From NCBI GenBank assembly GCA_026874595.1, contig CM049307.1, positions 31,036,362 to 31,100,361 of the forward strand: a DNA stretch of 64,000 bases. The letters run 5' to 3'. The position numbers were made by a program, and so were the translations under genes. The notes beneath the pieces are model-generated. The model saw nothing but the letters and a program-made list of their open reading frames with translations, made no database searches and was not told where the DNA came from. This DNA is from Sipunculus nudus (Eukaryota > Annelida > Sipuncula > Golfingiida > Sipunculidae). Below are positions 59,058-64,000 of this stretch, piece by piece. Every line of letters begins with the position of its first letter. Position 1 is the stretch's first letter.

Positions 59058-61529
59058 AACAAGCAGTGAATCCTGATAACCTTCATCTATTTTTTTAGCA
59101 GAAGTAAAAACAAACTGAAATTCTCCTGCAACCTGAACATAAGAGAAGAAAAACATCTTATGTGGTTACCAACTAGTGACACAAAAATATCAAGTCGAAT
59201 GAAAACACGATGTGTACACACAAAAAGTGGGTTTACCTGTTTCAGCCTGCAGCTAGCCCTCACACACCTAACTTATCCCCAGGTATATGACAAGTAACAA
59301 TATACCCCCAGGTAAGTCATGACTACCCCGGCTGGGGCCCCCCTTGTGTCATATACAGAATGGTGGCTCTCTTGAACAATCCACTATAGAGCTGGGGACC
59401 CAGAGGTCAGGAGAATACTGGTGTGTCAGGAATGTGATGGTGTATACCATCCCGCAGGCTCGGAGGGGCTCTAACAACAACCAGTGGGTCAGCAGTGATT
59501 ATACCTGTCATGGCTATTCTGAAATCTGTCAAATCTCATATATCCAATTATACTCCTGACAATTCTATCAAGGTACTGATCCAGCTAATGACTCTATAAT
59601 GACCACACACACACACAATCACAATAATACATACAATTACACAGTGACTGACCATTACTTTTTGAAGGACTATCTTATTCTACTAACTTTTCAATGACAA
59701 TAAACTAACGAGGAAAGAAAAATCTTCAGTGGTAGTACCAATCACATTTTAATATATGATTTAAACTTTGAATATGAAGAAGTAGCAATATGTGTTTGTA
59801 AAATGTTTACATTAAAAGACTGCAAATTGTAAAAAAATTGAAACTTAAAATATATAAAAAAAAGGAGCTTATGAAGATGAAAAGGCTGTCAAAACTTTAA
59901 ACAGTATTTCTGCAGAGGGGAAAGTTTATGAAAATCATATTTTTGATAACATTCACACCTGACACTGTAATATTTATAACAGACTTTAACATTTGTGTGA
60001 TATATCCTGAAGAAATATAGGAACTTAAAGGAGCACTTGAGACAAAAATATAGGAGTTTATGGGAATTTGGTAAAAAAATATAAGGAAAATTTAGGTTGC
60101 TTCACTGCACAGCTGCATTATACTGTGTTATTTAGCTTAGCCATCAGTTCTCCAAGTGGCATGTAAAGCCTGTTTAACTTTTTTACAAGGCTATACTTTA
60201 TGACTCTAACACTAACAATTCTCTACAAAAGAGCTATATATTTTCCATACTAACAGGTTTATATTACAATCATTATGTAATAATAGCTAAATTGGAAACA
60301 CAATTCTGCAGTGAAAAAAACAGGAAAATACAAGAGATTATTTGTCTGAATGGAGTTTGGATATATAGGAAATTATGTTAGACAATTTTTTATGGGAAAT
60401 TTTAGGAAATACAGGAGTTAGTGGAAGCTGACCTTTTTTTAGTAATTTATATACAGGTGTTATATATGAAAGATTTTCTGTATTAATGTAAGGAGACTGA
60501 ACAAGCATTTGAATTACAGAATGTATCAAACTTGCAACTGAATCAACCTGCACAGAAACCTCTGTATAAAGTAAAAGTATGTGCCTTGTATGTATTTCTA
60601 TACTAAAAACTGTGTAAATAATCTGAAATCCGTGCTTCTGCAATCTGTATAAAAAAATGAATGAAATTTACATGGCAAGGGACCAGCCAAACTGAAACTG
60701 AGTACTACCTGCACAGGTGGCTGTATCATCTGAATTCTTGAACCTTGTTTATTTCCCTGATATATTTTAGCAGTTGAACAGAAAGTAAGTTTTGCACCTG
60801 GAGTTGGTTTACTCACTCATGCAGGAAACTATGGAATGTTGTAGCTGTTACACTGTGAAGTAATACTGTAACAGATCTCATCATGCCACTCTCAACCCCC
60901 GCCATATGGCAGTAATCTTATAATTACACCAGCAATCAGCAGTAATTGGCAGGTCACCATTAACTCAGGGGGAGCACTGATTTAAACTACATTCTCTGTA
61001 CATTGTCTGGGAAAAGTGCTTGAAAACATTCACTGGCATATATTGTTAATAAGGCCAATTTGTTATCAGGACAGATGCAAAGAGAACTGCATTTAGTGTT
61101 ACATCATAAATACTGTATAACATTAATTAATGTATTTATTAAAAACTGTACTACTTTGTGTGAAAAAAAGCAACAAAACTGGATTGATAAAAGTGATTCC
61201 ATAACATCGGAATTTGTTTAATTACTACCTTAATGCATCAATTGTGAAAATTTTCTACTTTTAATAGTTAAACGGTCTCTCTGTTTAATTAAACTTGGAC
61301 CCTCCTGCAGCAAAATAATGCTTCTGTTCTTCAAACAAGTTAGCTCTTTCTTTAAGAATTGTTGCTGTTTTAATTCCTATTGTGATAGTGGACCATCCAA
61401 ATTATAAAATTCATTATTTCACTGAATTCCATTCACTAAATTTTAATTTTACTTTTACTTTACACTGAACTCTCTTCTTCTGGGATACCAGAAAAGGTTG
61501 AACTGTGAACAGTTGAATTTATGTGTGTG
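59058..61529. other. Unassigned DNA, mildly GC-richer at 59220-59530
   Basis: No gene established. The segment 59344-59559 has a plus-strand frame with RSGEYWCVRNVMVYTIPQAR and NNNQWVSSDYTC that looks partly protein-like but lacks exon boundaries. A short (CA)n lies near 59606-59617. Confidence 0.4.
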
Positions 61530-62155
61530 TAGTATCAGTAATGTAATTCCAAACTCTGTACTGAAAAGCCCGGCATGTTGTGCAGTTGTCTCAGACAGAA
61601 AGAGAAAGAAAGAGAGCACCCATCTGCTGTAACAACATTGAGAACTCATCTGGAACAAAATGGAAGTGTCTACCAATGTCGATCTTGGGTCTGCTGTAAC
61701 AACATTGAGAACTCATCTGGAACAAAATGGAAGTGTCTACCAATGTCAATCCTGGGTCTCTCTCATCTTGTGTTACAAGTACAACCACACTAAAAATCAA
61801 CTTTGTAACAATACCATATAATGTTGGCTTATTTAATATTAAGGACTTATCTTTATAACTACTTCAAAAGTTAGCATTCACAAATAATTTCTCCCCCTCC
61901 CCCCCCCACATGGGAGGGAAGACATAAATATATGAACAGCAGCCATGAATAAGTCAAATATCACTGGTTTAATATCAAAGTTGTGATTTATATAAAATGG
62001 GTCCATTTTATTTATTTCATATAAATCAGGACTCTTTAGACTTATAAAAAGACACTTATTTAGACAGATTAATAGGTATTAAAATATAGTTCTTATATCT
62101 TGAAAGTGTCATTAGAAAGAAGATTCACAAAATGGCAACAGCCCAACAGAATCTA
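61530..62155 (+). repeat. Duplicated segment A-B, copy 1 (internally deleted)
   Basis: Part A (61530-61830) and part B (61912-62155) both recur in the same order at 62158-62420 and 63435-63690. Inside part A, 'ctgctgtaacaacattgag' and the following 67 bp are themselves duplicated (61623 and 61690). A GA-rich simple stretch lies at 61590-61618. Confidence 0.75.
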
Positions 62156-63690
62156 ATATCAGTAATGTATTCCTAAGTCTGTATTGAAAACCCTTGCACA
62201 GTATGCTGGTGTCTCAGAGAGAGCGAGAGAGAAAGAAAGAGAAAGAGAGAGAGAGACAGAGAGAAAGAAAAATAGAGCACCCATCAGCTGTAACAACACA
62301 AGAACTTATCTGGAATAAAATGGAAGTGTCTACCAATCTCAATCTGTGCCTCTCTCATCTTGTGTTACAAGTCCAATCACACACAAAATCAACTTTGTAA
62401 CAATACCATATAATGTGGGGATTCTATGATCTATATCTGGGTAAAAAAATTCCAAATTTATTTTTCATGACTTATTTAATATTAAGGACTAAACTTTATC
62501 ATTCAAATGCTAATTGGCATCATTTTCTAATTTTGTAAAGGAAAGTTTGTCAAGGAGAGGGTGTGTGCAATTCACATATACTTTAAATTTATATTGTATG
62601 AATGAAGGTTAAAAATATAAATAAACAAATCAAAGTTAATAATTGTTGCATGATTTGTTTAGCATTTTCTCATAATGGTTCCAGTATTTCCACAGCTATT
62701 TCAATAAATAAATTTATCATTTCCCAATTTCATGACTCTGTGAGGGATTTTAAATATTACATCCTTGAACACTATTTATTTGGTAAGCATCAGAACTATT
62801 TTTCCAATCTATCTTTCTGAGGTATTGTACAGATTTTGACAATATTTTGTTAGGTCTCAACTAAATTGTTAATAAACATTGAGTAATAAGGCCTTCCTGA
62901 TGAATAAATCCTGTTTTAGTACATTATGATTCCTGTATATATATATCTATATGAAAACTAAATTCAAGTTGTTTTGTGATGCAAAAACAGATAAATGTCT
63001 CCCTTTCCTATGAGCCTTTGATCCCCAAATTTGATGGGAAAAATATGTTTACGGACTACCTAAAAAGTTAAAATCACAAATAATTTCTATTTCAGCTGAT
63101 CTGACCTTAAAGATCCAGGTCAAGGTCACACGTTTCAAAACTCATGAAAGATCTTGGTTGAAATTAATGGTGTTTCAAATTTGAGGAAAAAATATACGAT
63201 ACTTCAAAAGTTGGAGTTCACAAAAAAATTATATATTGGCCTATTTGACCTTGAAGATGAAGGTCAAGGTCACCAGTTTTTTAACTTGTTTGAGATATTG
63301 GTAGCAACATTTTAAGAGATGATTTTCATGAAAATATTTTGAGTCATTCAAAAGTTATTGCGTTCACAAGAAATAACACAAACGACTATCTTGTGCTGAT
63401 GATGACGGCAGACCAAACATACCATGTCTCCCCCATGGCAGGGAATACATAAATATATGAACAGCAGCCATGCATAAGCCAAATATCACCGGTAACTATT
63501 TAAGTTGTGACTTATATAAAATGGGTTCATTTTATTTATTTCATAAATCAGGACTCATTAGATTTACAGAAAAACAAGTATTTAGACAGAATAATAGGTA
63601 TTTAAATATAGTTCTTATATCATGAAAGTGTCTTAAGAAAGAAGGCACTTATCTAAAATCATAAAATGTCCACAGTGCAACAGAATCTAG
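62156..63690 (+). repeat. Duplicated segment A-B, copy 2 (longer)
   Basis: Part A' (62158-62420, with a GA-rich microsatellite at 62214-62275) and part B' (63435-63690) enclose about 1 kb that is absent from copy 1. That insert includes 'gaccttaaagatccaggtca' and 'ggtcaaggtcac' blocks typical of the other interspersed repeats here. The junction in copy 1 falls after 'cacaaataatttct'. Confidence 0.7.
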
Positions 63691-64000
63691 TCAACAGGGA
63701 GTGCAAACTAATGTTATTACTATACTTTTACTAGATGAAGGGACCATATCATTTGTACTAATGAAATAACACAGAGCCAATTTTTAAATATTTAACCAAA
63801 TTTGTATCCTTCTGGATACTTATAGTGTAGAATTTCAATCTCTGAAACCCTTTTCAATTTCTGGTCATTGTTGCATCTCAAACAACAGTGAAACCTTATT
63901 ATTTCAACGAATGAACGCAAAAAAAATTGATGATCTATTATCAATCAATTAATTTATGTACCTTTCTATATTACTGTGATGTCTGCTGTGTAAAATTATA
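63691..64000. other. Unassigned AT-rich DNA at the window end
   Basis: Nothing recognised. Confidence 0.5.

Noticed and set aside
57959-59156. Overlapping frames on both strands with recurring peptides such as DRSSFRHFVP.
   Set aside because: Translations of the 148-bp tandem repeat in the family-C element.
59344-59559. Plus-strand frame with EYWCVRNVMVYTIPQ, considered as an immunoglobulin-like or secreted-protein exon.
   Set aside because: No acceptor or donor in the right place, and only one Cys-Trp hint; may instead be upstream regulatory or 5' UTR sequence of the right block.
1-64000. Search by eye for tRNA, rRNA, transposase, reverse transcriptase, or viral protein sequence.
   Set aside because: No tRNA cloverleaf, rRNA segment or catalytic motifs of these enzymes were seen in any frame. 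All mobile elements here appear non-autonomous.

Overview
The window looks like nuclear genomic DNA of a lophotrochozoan animal, most likely a bivalve mollusc. It is AT-rich and intron-rich, with GT-AG exon boundaries and no bacterial gene organisation. It is filled with non-autonomous repeats whose layout (AACAAG-type head with a palindrome, tandem core of about 140-150 bp, ACGG-type microsatellite, inverted terminal motif) resembles the 'pearl'/Helentron-like elements I know from oysters and mussels. The species assignment is an inference.

Only the minus strand carries convincing protein-coding sequence. At the right, exons at 56530-56632, 55379-55483, 54396-54464 and 50126-54169 join in phase into a protein of about 1418 aa. 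It starts at an ATG preceded by in-frame stops, carries a basic KHKKKK tract, three copies of an amphipathic 'LI-x-AVS-x-LYA-x-Q' helix, and ends in coiled coil. At the left, a 5.4-kb exon (13732-19112) and a downstream exon (12404-13361) join in phase into a second block of about 2112 aa: a very hydrophilic, Ser/Arg/Asp/Tyr-rich scaffold-like protein with a perfectly phased ten-residue repeat. A 31-kb stretch separates the blocks. Their facing splice sites are both phase 0, so they may be one gene of about 3530 aa. They may equally be two adjacent genes, the second starting at the ATG directly after its acceptor. I recognise neither product.

Layout: 1-3020 repeat elements, one nested in another; 3021-9550 mostly unassigned AT-rich DNA with one weak plus-strand exon candidate; 9555-10650 a minisatellite of about 46-bp units; 11.65-19.1 kb the left coding block; 19.1-50.1 kb a large intron or intergenic stretch holding repeats with similar ends (five plus-strand heads, four plus-strand tails), a short inverted-repeat transposon, a complete 122-bp Helitron-like element and a CpG-rich promoter-like island at 39.29-39.72 kb; 50.1-56.6 kb the right coding block; 57.18-59.06 kb another tandem-core element; 61.5-63.7 kb an A-B-A-B duplication. 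No tRNA, rRNA, CRISPR or bacterial feature was found. All calls were made by eye.
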